Assembly: GCA_014871385.1 (NCBI GenBank)
Contig: CM026422.1
Coordinates: forward strand, 22,933,014 to 22,997,013
Direction: 5' to 3'
Length of the DNA stretch: 64,000 nt
Origin: Ceratodon purpureus
Taxonomy: Eukaryota; Streptophyta; Bryopsida; Pseudoditrichales; Ditrichaceae
The translations under genes and the position numbers were made by a program. Shown in pieces: positions 42,949 through 55,552 of the stretch. The notes below the pieces were generated by a model. It ran no database searches. It was not told the origin of the DNA and saw nothing but the letters and a program-made list of their open reading frames with translations. Within the stretch, counting starts at the first letter, position 1. Each line of letters opens with the position of its first letter.

Positions 42949-44421
42949 AGCCGATAATGTCTATAATGAAGGCGATGAGCTCGAAGAAGATGACGACGTT
43001 AGAGGATGGCAACACTTTGAACAGTGAAGCCTACAATCCAAATACACAGCTGAATAGCTTTTTTTTTTTAAATGAGTGAAGAGATGAAGAATACGGATTA
43101 GACTAGTATGGAATGGAGGACTTCAAGATCATTGATAGACCATATTCTAGCAAGATTTCTATCATCAATGTCATCAAATGCACGGAAAGCAACACCGAAA
43201 AAATGGAACAAAGAGGTAACTCTGACCTAATTGAATGCGCAAGTTGCACCAACAATTAAGCTCGAGAACACACCCGTTCGTTGCTCGTGATAAAATTTGT
43301 CTCTTCGACTCCGCCCTCGCCTGGAAATGTTGGTAGCGCCCTGGATGCGAGGGCGGTAATTGAAAGGAAGAAATGCGGCATGATACGACGGTAGGATTCG
43401 AAGAGGAACGTTGCCAGAGAGAGGGTCATTCCAGGTGGATCAAATGAAGCTCTTCCGGAACGTTACCGGTTCTCTTCCCTTCGGTCTACACCCCAGCGAT
43501 TTCAGGAGCCAATCACAACACTAATGCCGAGATAACAGACGTTACTAGGTATCTCCATATGACTCAGAACTTGCGCATGTATGCATGAGAGTTATGACTG
43601 TAATAAAATCCTTCCTCCTAAAGTATGTTCTAGACAACACACCCTCTCTCCTTCTCCCTCAATCACTCATCACAATGATTGTCACAGGAGCCCAAGTGGT
43701 TATCCTAACCATAGACACATGAAGGGACCCACTGAAGATGTTAGGCATTGTGCAGTTGCACCCGGAAGGAACTATGTAATGCTCCATCCCAACCAAGTCC
43801 TGCGGTTTTTAGCCGTTCCGAAGGCATTCATGTTGCAACAAGTGTAGCAGAAGTTTGAAGCGGATATTCAATAAGAAAAGACTATGAGCATGATTTGGAA
43901 TGAAATCCTATGAGATGAGGAATTCATCAGATAAATTGCTCGTGAACGAAGGACCTTTATACTCACAAATATCTGACGATGCAATACAGCTCTCTTTGAT
44001 GATCACCTGAATTCTACACTTTCAGAACCCATGGCAGAGATTACCACGCCGTATCAACAACACTAATTCGCTCTTCCTTTATGAAGAAGCCAAGGTTCTG
44101 ATAATCTTAAGATTATTTAAAAAAAATACATGTATACGTATTCTGATCTACTGCAGACAATCGTTTGAAGGTTTGGAGCGGAAAACTGCAATCGAGATAA
44201 TGTGCTGATTGAGACAATAGACGAGCCTCGCGAGCGATCATCGAGATGTCATCTGCACACTGCGATAGTTGGAAAAGCTTCTGCAGTCAGAACTTTGTCA
44301 CGCATGGTTTCTGCAAAGAGCCTCATCGATTGATACAATAATTCACTTGATTCGCAGACAATCATCCTTTCGATTCGATTATATGCGATGAGAACTCAAG
44401 CGTCTTTGATTTGCGCATGAC
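42949..44421. other. intergenic region between the transporter promoter and the ABCA 3' end
   Basis: An open frame of 98 codons at 42719-43015 overlaps the transporter's first exon in another frame and is a shadow. An 88-codon plus-strand frame at 43581 has no recognisable domain. Nothing else was seen. Confidence 0.5.
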
Positions 44422-47400
44422 TCACCTTCCGGGGAGAATGTTTGATGGCTCCCGAAGACTCCTCTGGCTATGTAACGACGTTGAGCGCCAGTGTTGACCA
44501 GGATCTGAGTCCAACACTTCGGCAGCAGGTTTCGGCTCACTGTGCCGTGCGATCTTCAACGCCCCAACGTCATCTTGCTGCCAGAACACTTCCACCATCA
44601 TACCGTTCGGTGCACTGTCTGAAACCGAGTCTGGTATTCTCACTTGTTGTGCTCCGACAGGTACCTGTCCAAGCACGCGTCAATCAAAATCATTTCGTGT
44701 TGCACTTCCGCTAATACTCTGAGGCAAAGAACAGCAGAGCGAAGTACACAATGGACGAACATGAAAAAGCCGAGATAACGAGTTTCTTACCTGCAAGGCT
44801 TGTCCGTTCACCGTCAAAGTCTCAAACCGACCTTCAGCCGCGGCGTTTTCCAAATCCGCCTGCCTGGAGATCGTCAGAAAAACTTCCTCCAAGGTCGTCA
44901 GACCTAGTTGCAGGTCCGAGATTCCAAGCTCCGCCTTCTTATCTTCCAACAGCTTGAAAAAACCTGGCAGTTGGGCTTCTTTCTCTCGTGGAATGATAAA
45001 TGTAATGTACGCCTTGTTCTCGTCAGTCGGGACGAGCTCGAGCTGCTCATTGAAGAAGTTCTTCACTCCTGTTCTGCGAACTTCTTCCCGAGCAGCCTCC
45101 CCGGGTTGCTGCATGCCATCTTCTCTTCTCACACTCACGTTCACAAGGTACCCGGCACCGAACTTGGTCTTCAAGTGGATGGGCGTGCCAATGCAGCGGA
45201 GCTTCCCCCGAGCCATGATTGCCACACGGTCACCGAGAATGTCAGCTTCTTCCATGGAGTGTGTTGTCAACACTATTGCTCGTCCCTTCTTGGACGCCTC
45301 GATGATGTCCCACACATGCCTTCGGGTGACGGGATCCATGCCAGTTGTCTGAATCCATTACCACATTCAACTCTTGTCAGAACCTTCCTCAAGTGCGTGA
45401 AGTTCGAAAATATGAGAACTCAACCTGGCTTGACAATGAGTGAAGTGTATTCATCAGGAATGAGAAGGGTATTCTTACAGGCTCATCAAGATAGACAATT
45501 TTGGGGTCGCCGATGAGAGCAATGGCAACACTCAATCGTCTCTTCATGCCTCCACTGTAGCTTCCTGCCCTCACATTCCCTGCTTCTACTAATTTCACTT
45601 GTTCCAAAAGCTGGCTTGTTCCCTGTTCAAGCCACATCAACGTCCTAGAGTGAGATTCTATTGCTTGCACAAGATTTCATGAGCTAACAGTCATGCAATA
45701 AGATTCGTTTCTAGTTAATAATACAACGCAATTCAGTTGCAGTGAACTATAAGGGTTTAGCTAGGAAGGGGAGTGGAAATATGCAACTACTTACTGGTTT
45801 GCAGCTATCATTAAAGACTGAGAGACGTTCATTCATGCGGCTATGAGTATGTTAATATCATTGTGTGTTTGAGGCTTACGATTTTTATTTCGGATGATGG
45901 CAGGCCTTTGATAGATCCAAATAGGTGAAGGTGCTCACGTGCGGTCAATGCTTCCCATAGCACGTCAAACTGTTCAAAGATAACGATTCAGAGTCAGAAT
46001 AAGAGAGTTCCGGACTGCAGTTTCAGTAATCAAGCCAGGCTGTGATTTTAAGAAACATAAGGAAAGGAAAACAGACTAGTGAGCGTAGAAAAAGGTTATT
46101 TACCTGGGGGCAAACACCCATGTTCTTGCGTATGTTTGTGACACCTGAAGTGCTCCTTATAGACTCTCCATACACCAATGCTGCAACAATGAAACAAAAT
46201 AACATCAATCAGTAAAGGGGGAACTGATTAAAATTATCCTATCACCAAATGGTCTGTATCTTCGAGAAACAAAGAATCAGAGAGTGCTAGCAGCTTAGAC
46301 GCTTACCATCACCAGACGACGTGGGAATGGTGCCAGTAAGACAATTGATAGTGGTCGTCTTGCCCGCACCATTGGGCCCCAACAAACAAAACAACTTGTC
46401 TTTCTCAATGTTGAACCAAGATCCCTGCAGAAAACATGCAAAAGAGTCAACAAGGAATCGACTGCAATCATTCAAATTATATTGCTCACAAAGACATTGT
46501 CTTAAAATATGTTGATAGCAAGGAAATAGTCGGACTGTCAGAAGAGGAACAGACGCAAGGACACAATCCGTCCTGCAGAAAAGAACACTCATCCAGCAAC
46601 GAAAATAGCCAAACCTTGACAGCATGATATGGCTTCGTCGCCTTCATCCGGCATCCAACACATTTGTGAGAGCCAGGGTAGGTCTTCACCAGACCTTGCA
46701 CATGCACTGCCACATTTGGATCCTGCAATCCCAAAAAACAATTAGCACCTGAATAATCTAGACGTCATCCACAAGTGGTCCTATAATCGCCAACAGTTAC
46801 CTGTGCAGAGAATCTCATCCCATCTGATTATACAATGTGCACAGAAAAACAATTGAACCAGGCATCAAACCAGTACCTTATATCCATTTTCCTTCTGCTC
46901 CTTTACGAGAGTTGCTTCAGAGGAAACGTCTGGGTCATCATACTCCTCAGCCTCAGGAGGTGGAACGGACCCAGAGCAGTTGCAACAACGGCCACCTGTG
47001 GTGCAGATACGATCTTAGGATTTACAAAAGCACAGTTTTCCACCGAAGATGATTTGAATACCAGAACAGTTGAATAGGCACTGAACCCACTGTAAAGAAA
47101 CAAAACCATAGCTCAAGCAATAATAGGAGAATAGTAATCAGACAAAACAGTCAGAGAAAGATTACCTTCGAAGAGTTTCACCCCCTTTCCAAGCCAATAA
47201 GATGGGGATAGAAAATAGAAGCAGGGCTTACGCACCCCGTTGACATCTGGAAATACATTGTCGAAGTAGATAGCCAGCACGAACCAGAGGAAGAAAGTGG
47301 CAATTAACCAACCGTAGATATCATTCTGTATCATTTCAAAACCGAAAAAATGTCAATGACTTGTTTACATCTAGTAAACAAAAAGCTGGAGGTAATGAAA

Positions 47401-49952
47401 TAAAATAATCAAGAGATTGACTAGGATTACAGAGGGTTCATGTGCCAAAGAAACAAGACCGCAATTAAGAAAAGAAATGCACCATTGTCAAGACACAATC
47501 TTCACTTCGATATGAACATTTAGATCTGTCTTTCCACTTAATTCCTGGGTCTTGCGCAGTAGATGTGGCAAGTCCAAGATAGTTCAGAGCAGCTGCGAAC
47601 ACGTTGGGTGGAAACAGAGACCAAACGCTCCGAAGTGCCTGAGAGAACTTTTTATCATAGGGGAAACCAAAAATGGTCACAAGCTGCAAAACAAAGGACG
47701 CAAAGGTCAACTTCTCTTTCAAAAAAACCCTCGTCACTGTGCTAAAACGGAACCAAAAGATTAGAGAGCGGAAGCTCGACGTGAAAAGGTTTGTCAAGAA
47801 ACCTGAGTAAGGAAACCAATGATGAAGACAAAGAACCCAACGTTTGTAGCCGATGTGGACTTGCTCACGAAAGTGGAGACCATGAAAGCCAGACCGATCT
47901 GCAGCCAATAAACCAGAAGTAAGAACTTAAGTTCCAGATAAAATGCAAACATGGCCATCCTCTCATTTTCGAGATTTAGTCCAATTCAGCGCACAGGACA
48001 CGAAGAAATGATGAGAAGAAAATGATGCTCAAGGATTCTCAAAGAAGGAAGTTGGCGGTGCCATTTTTGAGAGGGGGTTTACCATGTTCAGCTGGAACAA
48101 GAAAAACAAGAAGAAGAGGATGCCGAAGTTGTTGTGGAGGAAAAAGTCGAACTGAAACATCATGCCAAATAGGACGAGCAGAAGGGAAGAAATAAACACC
48201 AACACTACTTCCCACAAGAGCCACGTAATCCAGTATGCCGAATCAATGAGTCCCATGGTTGACATCATCTGCATTCCACCACAGCCGAGCACCACTCTCA
48301 GACTTCTCCAACATGAAATAAAAAGTGAAGCACAAGTAAGAGTCATTCAAAGAGCAGAAAGGGCATGTTGGTGAGGGCAAAGCACCTGTCTCAACCGAAG
48401 TTCCTTCTCTGTCACCAGATTGCTCAGTTGAATCACAAAACCAAACATGGTGGCTGCCAGCAGAAACGCAGGCCCAACTCTTCCGACCACAGACGCTGCG
48501 TTGATTGCTGGATGGGCAAACTGAGAGAATGCGACATTCCACTGAAGACTTGCATCTGGCACCCGTACAAGACAACATCGTCAAAAACGTTGAAAGTGTC
48601 GGATAATGCTCCTAAAATATGACCCCTAGACCGAGCTTCCAAGGCTTGATTTGCATCAAATGAGAGGCGTCTAAGCCCAGACTTACCTCCAGACACAAGA
48701 CGTGCAATCTCCCGCTCTGCAGCCACTTGCAGAGGAATTTGATAAGTGAAATTGGGGTCTTCAAATCGCCCATGGTCTCCCGTTGCAGTGGAGTTCGTCT
48801 GGATCCCATAGGCTATGGTAGTACCCCTTTCTTCGAAGTACAAAGTTCCAGTGCACCGCATGGGATTCTCCAGCAGCCATTGATCCGACTCCTGGGCCGT
48901 GGCAAAGTGTTTAACCTGACAAAAAACAACAAATAAATCAGGTGAATTTTGAATTCAACCCTGGGTCCCTTATAGCTTACATGAACAATCCAACTTCGGA
49001 GTTGCAAAATGGGATTGCTCCATTCTCACCTTGGCCTCATTGATTACGCGGTTAGGGTTGTTATTTCGAATATTGTCAACCAGCGAGAGAAGACGAGGGG
49101 TTTGCGCTCCAATCCAGATGAAATCATAGCAGTCCGGCTTGATGTAGAACCCATTCTCACATGCGGGAATCGCAGGAACAGATGCTGGAGTCGGGTTGAA
49201 GAGATTCTTGTAGTTTGTCGTGCTTCGTTGCAGTGCCTTACTCGAGAGCTCCACACAGAAGATGAGGAAAATGAAAAATAGAGATGATCCCAGCTGAAGC
49301 ACTGTAACAACAAAATGAGGTCCAAACCCATCATCAGCAACAGAATTTTTTCTGCAAAGCTCCTCACACTAAATCTTCACACGGACTGATTCTCTAACTC
49401 TGTAAGCAAAAGAGTGCAAAGGATTCATAGAAGTCGGCGGGGGCCATTCGGCGTGAAAGAGTCGTTCAAGGGAAAAAGGCTAAGCGGTGAATCGGTTGCA
49501 AAGGTGAGGTAGTTAAGGTTTTAGGAGATATCGAAAGGAAAGGCACAAGGAGGATGGCAATAGCGATGGCTGCATCGGCGCGCATTGAATTGGATCACAG
49601 GTTACATTGAAAGGCAAAAACCATGCTAGCAAGGAAATCAAACACTCGTCTTCTATTCCTACCGACCACCGAAGGCCAGACTATCGTGGATCCAAACCAG
49701 CGCTGCTCCTCGACGGAAAACAATTAGGTCAATCTATGCTACCCCAACTCCTAACGTCTGAATTCTTCCCAACGCACACCACAATGCATCAATCCGTGAG
49801 AAAAGGTGAGTACCTGTAGCACGCAGATTGCGTCTCGACAAGAGAAAATTCTTGTAAAACAAAGCCTTGCATTGCTGAGTGAAATTTGGCCACCCTGTTT
49901 TCGTATGCGAACCATCCGACTTCGTCGCTAACGACGACTCCTCCTCCGCCAT
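44422..49952 (-). CDS. ABCA subfamily half-size transporter (plant ATH type), 16 exons
   Basis: Sixteen exons join in frame to 969 aa: 49814-49952, 49030-49301, 48687-48915, 48386-48555, 48083-48268, 47803-47898, 47483-47683, 47166-47325, 46877-46995, 46615-46722, 46307-46424, 46104-46180, 45880-45969, 45479-45622, 44791-45348, 44422-44664. An N-terminal cytosolic stretch (Q-C-K-A-L-F-Y-K-N) leads to a first membrane segment (about 47-65), a large lumenal loop, a cluster of membrane segments (about 230-480), then one nucleotide-binding domain: G-P-N-G-A-G-K-T-T at 576-584, Q-loop near 625, signature Y-S-G-G-M at 677-681, V-Y-L-D-E-P at 698-703, H-loop His733. The plant-specific tail with V-P-V-G-A and M-V-E-V-F-W-Q-Q-D is present. 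Length fits plant ABCA2-type half transporters, which must dimerise; lipid or fatty acid transport (ER in Arabidopsis ABCA9) is the family role. Splice sites were read by eye. Confidence 0.93.
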
Positions 49953-52772
49953 CCTCCAACTCCTCGCCCACTCAACTCCGCCAATACAACCAAATCCTCA
50001 AAACCACAACTTCTCTCAAAAACCCGGCCGTCGAACCTCAATTCCTCCACAGCTGCACCTCAAACCCACTCCAAAACCAACGATTCACCTTCAAAACTCC
50101 CGGAATCTGCAACTCACCACACCAAAACACACCCACCCCACTTCAAAACGAAAAACCACTGAACCAAATCCCAAAACCCAAACATATCCTACCATCCAAA
50201 CCAACCCAAACATATCCTACCATCCAAACCAACCCAAACTCATCCCAAACTCAATCCCAAACTCAGTCCCGAAATCCAAACACCGAAAACTCACCGAAAA
50301 TGCCACCGACTAAGTGAACTAACCGCTGACAAACGACCACCCGCTTCACCTCAATCCATGTGCAGGTGATGTAAGTAAACTGTCATCACAACTCATCACA
50401 ACTCATCACAACTCTCCGAGGTGGAGTCACGTCACGCCGATTCTATATAGCAATTGGTGGCCCCGGCCGGGATTGTGGCGTCAGTTTGCAACCAGTCGAC
50501 TCGCCAAAAGCCTCACTGTAGCAACTGGGAAGGCGAGAGGAGATTCAGCGAGCACGGAAACGTTGAGGAACTGTCTGCTACTACTCATCAGTTCGTGCAA
50601 AACGAGTCCGGCATCCTGGCATCCACGACCCGGTTGGATTTGCGCCTTCTTCCGGGCTGCGTCCTATGAAGGTGTCCGGATGAAGGCGGCCGTTTTCTGC
50701 GGACCTTCGTGCCATCGCCGGATTGTCAAACGTTGGAACCCAGACGGAACTACTTTGCCCAGAATCCCGGGGCTTTTGTGCAGTTTGCAAAAGTTCAATG
50801 CACCGGAGAATCAGTCCTCATCAGTCTGAGCAGGACAGTGATTTGTTTTCATGAGATTCAGTCCATGAATGTTTAGTGTTCAATGAATTGTGTTTTTTGA
50901 TGGTGCAAGTGGGATCTAGGTTCTCGATCCACCGCTAAGTTGGTGATTATCCGACGCGGTGGAAGTTTTTATCGTCTCTCAACTTGGTTGATTCTGTTCC
51001 TGCATGGCTCTCGATGGTGAGGGATTTATTCGGAGTGTGTGCATTGTGAGAATTGTCATGGTTTGTTGGTTGATGGTTTTTCTGGAAGCTCTAGGTTGGA
51101 TGTAGTTTTGTGTCAATGAGTTTGTGAAATTTGATTAGGGAAGGTTAAAATGGAAATGTAGATATGGTTGGGGATCTGTGAGGGTGGCATGATTTGGTGC
51201 AGGTGGGATCTGGAACTCGGTGTTGGATTCCTAATCCACTGTTGGGTGAGGATGAAAGTGTCCATTTCCATATCTATGTGAAGTTAAATGAGTTGATTGA
51301 AGTTTTTAGGAAATAGTTGTTTTATGTACGAATGGGAAGAAGAAACCTCGCTTTTGATATGGGAAAGTTTAGATGCATATTGGAAGCTGATAATTTTTTA
51401 TTCAGGAAGTTTATTAATTTTATGGTTATGAAGTTTGAAGTGTAATTGTTGTTATTAGTTTGGGCACTTGGTGATTACTGTGGTGTGTATCTATGGATGT
51501 CCGATGGACATGCCGGAGTTTCAGTCATGGAGTGACGAAGATTTGGAGAATTAGTGATACGAAAAGATGAAGGAATGATCCGTTTCATTTGGGTGACGTC
51601 GTGAGACGAACAGCAAATGGTCGGAGTCTGGAACGAGTTGCACTTTTACAAGTCTACTGTAATGTACGGAATAGTACAACAGATGTGTGCAGTGTGTATT
51701 GATGAATGAATCACTGTTTCGGCACTTTATAGATGACCCTTCTTTAATGATGGTTTGGAAAGAAATATTTCAACTTTATTAACAAGCATCGACGTAGTAA
51801 TTCAAATATAAACTCACTGAAAATTATTATTATTATTATAAAATTAAAAATACTGTTGAGTAGATTCCGCCTGGTTCATCGATGTTTAAGAATTTGATGA
51901 TTTTCTCACCAAAATACAACCCCCTTTGGTTCGAAAACAAATAAAAACGAACAGCGAAACTTCATCAAATCACTCGGAATGAGTTTTTTGAACACCAGGC
52001 ACTGCTCCGAAATTGGTAGAAGGATTGCCTGTTATCCAAATTGGAGTTAATTACTATGGCCAACGATTTCACATGCAATATCTTCAGTAAATAGCTTCCG
52101 TGAGGGAAATGGGAGCCAAGGATCTCCGCAACGCATCAATATGCGCTATTTGACACAGTCCCACCCTTTTTCTCGTCTTTCACAACAGATTGGTAAAAGG
52201 ATTACCTGTCTCCGAAGTGAGTCACATAAGTTCCATATAACAGTGCAAACAAACCAACCAACTAGGTTTGCCTTTTCCAGTCAGCTATGGAACCACAGTA
52301 ACCATTCGACTCTACCAACTTTACCAACCCACAGTAGTTATATTCCCAACAGAAATGCTTTCCATTTACGTCAAAACCGCAACATCACTGCCCAAGTTGA
52401 GCCTGAATTCGCACTTACAAGGAAGCCTCTTCGGCAACTACTTTGAAGTTCCTGCATGGATCCCGACAGTCTGGAGTAGGCACAAAGCAGGCTATTTTGG
52501 GTCCACTCACTTGGTGGGATGTGTCAATGAACTGAAGTCCTGTTTTTAAGTTTTACCCCATTTATAATAATACATTTAGAGCAAGGTCTTTGGAGGAGCA
52601 CACATCCACTCGAGCAATTCTCCGGCCACCAGTGCTCCAAATCTCCCTCGACTAGAGTCTCACATGACATACTACATTACGCCGTTGCTTCTTCGGCAAC
52701 CATTGTACGAAACCTTGCACACGTGATTGACCTTGTGATCAGAGTCTTAGAAAGTCCCGGGAACTGATTGAC
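49953..52772. other. ABCA promoter side and gene-free region
   Basis: Pyrimidine-poor, C/A-rich sequence upstream of the ABCA start (49960-50300) gives long frames of low complexity. TCATCACAAC units repeat three times at about 50384-50413. A GC-richer patch at 50450-50830 has 70-118-codon frames in several registers and no domain. Two segments (50900-50960 and 51197-51250) share a GTGGGATCT...GATCC/GATTCC...CCACT pattern and may be related non-coding repeats. No gene is supported. Confidence 0.4.
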
Positions 52773-53061
52773 CTAAGGTACAATGCTCTTAAACCGTCCG
52801 GCACCCCAAAACCGATCAGGCCCCATTCCTAGATTGTAAAAGAACAGATGTACCTCATTTGTAGAGAGTCGGTTTAAGGTCATGTACACTTTTGACTTCA
52901 GAAATTTCTAGCAAATTCAGCTTTTGCTATTTAATTGTGGAAATTTTTGCACTCACTCTCCCTCCTGTTTCCGCATCCAAGAAAAATTTCAAATAATAGA
53001 CACGAAGTCGACAACAATGCTGAATCGCTTATTCGGACGGTTTAAGAGCATTGTACCTTAG
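52773..53061. mobile_element. MITE with 28-bp perfect terminal inverted repeats
   Basis: The segment beginning CTAAGGTACAATGCTCTTAA at 52773-52800 is repeated exactly as its reverse complement at 53034-53061, giving a 289-bp element without coding capacity. A target duplication is not clear-cut: TGA occurs just outside both ends with one extra base on the left. Confidence 0.8.
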
Positions 53062-53195
53062 TGAGTATTGCATTGTTTGTTCGGAGAACAAAGGTGACCA
53101 TGCACCATCTTCATTTCATCTTATTGATGAGATGAGGCATGGACATATGTGCTCTTGATGGGCATGTCGACTATCACTTTGCCCTAGAAGCCATA

Positions 53196-53580
53196 AGAGA
53201 AATCCGCTAAGTAGTGTAGACTCGGGACCAAAACACGCATTTTTGGTGGGGACCAAAACACCCAGTTTTGGTCGGATTTTGGATCCAACGTCAAACTGGG
53301 CATCAACTTTTTACACTAAAATTGAATTGGGGATTAAACTCATAAATGCACCAATTGTGACGGTTTTCTGAGCTTGGTCCCCATTTCGACTTGGTGCGCA
53401 TTCTGACTTTTTATAGAGTGATTTGGTCCCCAGTTTACATCTTGTCCCTAGTTTGGTGCATTTGGTCCCAAGTCTACTCTATTTAGTGGATAACCAGAAA
53501 TTGGACATGAAACAACGGCCAGGGGACCATCTGAGGATCAATTTCAGGTCAAAATTGGAGACTACTTAGCAGATTTCTCT
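53196..53580. mobile_element. second fold-back/MITE with interrupted inverted repeat
   Basis: AGAGAAATCCGCTAAGTAGT (53196-53215) pairs with 53561-53580 at 19 of 20 positions. The next inner part of the left end (GTAGACTCGGGACCAAA) pairs with GGTCCCAAGTCTAC at about 53466-53480, so an 80-bp segment separates the two halves of the right arm. The interior repeats GGGACCAAAACAC and TTTGGTCCC motifs several times. Confidence 0.65.
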
Positions 53581-54365
53581 TTTGTGTTTACAATCTGTTA
53601 TAGTGAGGAGGGTTGGCAGCACAGATAACGTGAGAATGGCAACAGTGTAACAATCAATTTTATGGTGAATTCTACTTCTTTCATATATGTATGAATGAAG
53701 ATGATTCTTTCTATGTATGTCGAGTTCATCATTTCACCCCATTTCACCAAATTATAGACCGTCAAGCAGTAAGATAGTGTAACATTGAGAGCTTAATTGT
53801 GATGGAGTTTGTGAAGCTTTTGACCACTAACTTTTATGAGGCGGCTCATTGGGTGATTTTACTAATTGAGATTGTAATATATATCTAATAATTTGAAATT
53901 CAAACAGAGGATGAGAGTGTTATCCACAAAGTTGCCATGAGTTTTTAAAAATACCATGAATTTTGGTAACTTTGATGTATTATTATTTTTATTTTAAATT
54001 GTTGGCAGGCATTGAAGAGTTTAGTGGTCTCACTATATTGAATGTACAAAAATTTGATGATCTCTAAACCTATTTAGAGTGACCACATAAGATTACATTT
54101 AATCAAAATCATTGTTGGTAAATCAAACATTAGACCATTTGATAAAATTTAAGTCAAATAAGAGGCGATTCTATGTATAAATCTAATAAAATTAGTGTCT
54201 TCACCATTCTCCATGGCTTGAAGAGATTCATTTTGAGATTGGTTAAATTGCCAACAGAACAAACCTATCATCTGCAATGCAACATAAACTCTCTCTCCTT
54301 TGTCATGTGATCTTATGTGAGTAACAGACAATGTAATGCAAGTGCTCACCTGCTTAATTGCTAAA
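53581..54365. other. gene-free flank downstream of the KAI2-like gene
   Basis: AT-rich sequence with no recognised gene; it presumably includes the 3' untranslated region of the KAI2-like gene transcribed leftward from 55552. Confidence 0.5.
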
Positions 54366-55552
54366 CTACACAAGATTTCCATGCAGGTGACGTCTAAGTA
54401 CAGGAATGACTACTTCAGCTGCGCTAAGTTGCGGTAAGTGACCCTCTGTCTGGAACACCTCAACGATGGTGGCTCCGCCCAGTCTCTGATGAAGGTAGTC
54501 CGACACAATCACCGGAACTGCTAGATCCCTAGCGCTTTGCAAGATATGACAAGGCACAGTCACCTGCAACATCATCATTCAGTAAGGATCAAAATGGTTA
54601 TACAGCTGCATTGTTCAGATCATTGACACGATAAAAGCTACAAGTACAAGAGTTAGATAGATGCTAGTCCTGACGCATACCTTAGGTAGCATATTTCGCA
54701 GATCACTTTGAAAGATTGTTTTCGCCACGCTGAAGGCGATGTCAGGCCGAATGTTGAAAAGCGTTCGACTGAACTCCTGCACCGCTATGCATGTGATGTC
54801 CGCGCCCACTGCCAAGGGAGCAAATCCTGAGACCCAGGCCTTGAAGTTTGATTGCATGGCTTGGAAGAGCTGGTTGAGATCATCCTGCTCAAATCCTCCG
54901 AAGTAATCTTTGTCGTTCAGGTACCTGGACAATATAATAATTTGCCAATATTTAATGAACTGATTACACTGTAATCCTACCATATGACAACGGTCACCAG
55001 TTATAGATTCTAAATCTTGTAAATTTGGCCAGCTCCTTTACAGCCAGCTCCTTTACAGCCAGACAGCTTTGTCCTCCAAGTTAACATGCATTATGATGCT
55101 AAGCGTTCAGACTTACATATTTTTACATTAATTTGGACAAATGAAGATGTGAAGATTATCGCCATGAGGTAGTACCTGGGAGAAGCAGAAATCATAATTA
55201 TTTTCGAAAAAATGTTTGGCCGATCAAGGGAAGCAAGACATCCAACCATACCAGCCACTGAGTGTCCAACGTAAATGCAAGAAGTAATCTCAAGCTCATC
55301 CAGGATGTTGATAAGATCTTCGGCGTAACCATGGAGGGAAGAATATCTAGAGAAGCTGAAGTATTCGGGATCCGTTGTGCCAGCACCCATGTTGTCAAAC
55401 AAGATCACCTTGTAGTCGTCAATGAGGTGGGGAAGCACATGTACCCAGACGGACTGATCGGTACCAAAGCCATGAGCAAGAACGACCAGCTCTTCGCCAT
55501 CGCCAACCACACGAACATTGTGAGCCTCTAGAAAGGTCGATGCCGAACACAT
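54366..55552 (-). CDS. KAI2-like alpha/beta hydrolase receptor, three exons
   Basis: Exons 55176-55552, 54681-54924 and 54366-54563 join in frame to 272 aa, close to the 270 aa of KAI2. The catalytic triad is complete: Ser98 in G-H-S-V-A-G, Asp220 in A-R-D-L-A-V-P, His249 in T-E-G-H-L-P-Q. Other family hallmarks are [33 protein letters not shown], and [16 protein letters not shown]2/D14 proteins bind and hydrolyse butenolides (karrikins, KAI2 ligand or strigolactones) and signal with the MAX2 F-box protein in nucleus and cytosol. Mosses have many KAI2-like paralogs that include strigolactone receptors; which clade this belongs to needs a tree. There is no sign of damage. Seed-plant KAI2 usually has one intron; here I read two. 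Confidence 0.93.

Noticed and set aside
42719..43015. 98-codon minus-strand frame with a hydrophobic start
   Set aside because: The real first exon of the transporter is read in another frame here (start at 42948, ending L-I-Y-L-T-Q), which joins perfectly to G-F-R-S-F in the next exon.
46996..47109. Candidate extra ABCA exon near 47090
   Set aside because: Including it brings a stop codon; exon 47166-47325 joins directly and in frame to 46877-46995, giving the family's G-S-V-P-P-P and acidic linker.
49879..50317. Two overlapping 143-144-codon plus-strand frames
   Set aside because: C/A-rich, Pro/Thr/Asn low-complexity translation in the ABCA promoter and first exon; no domain, and both frames are equally open.
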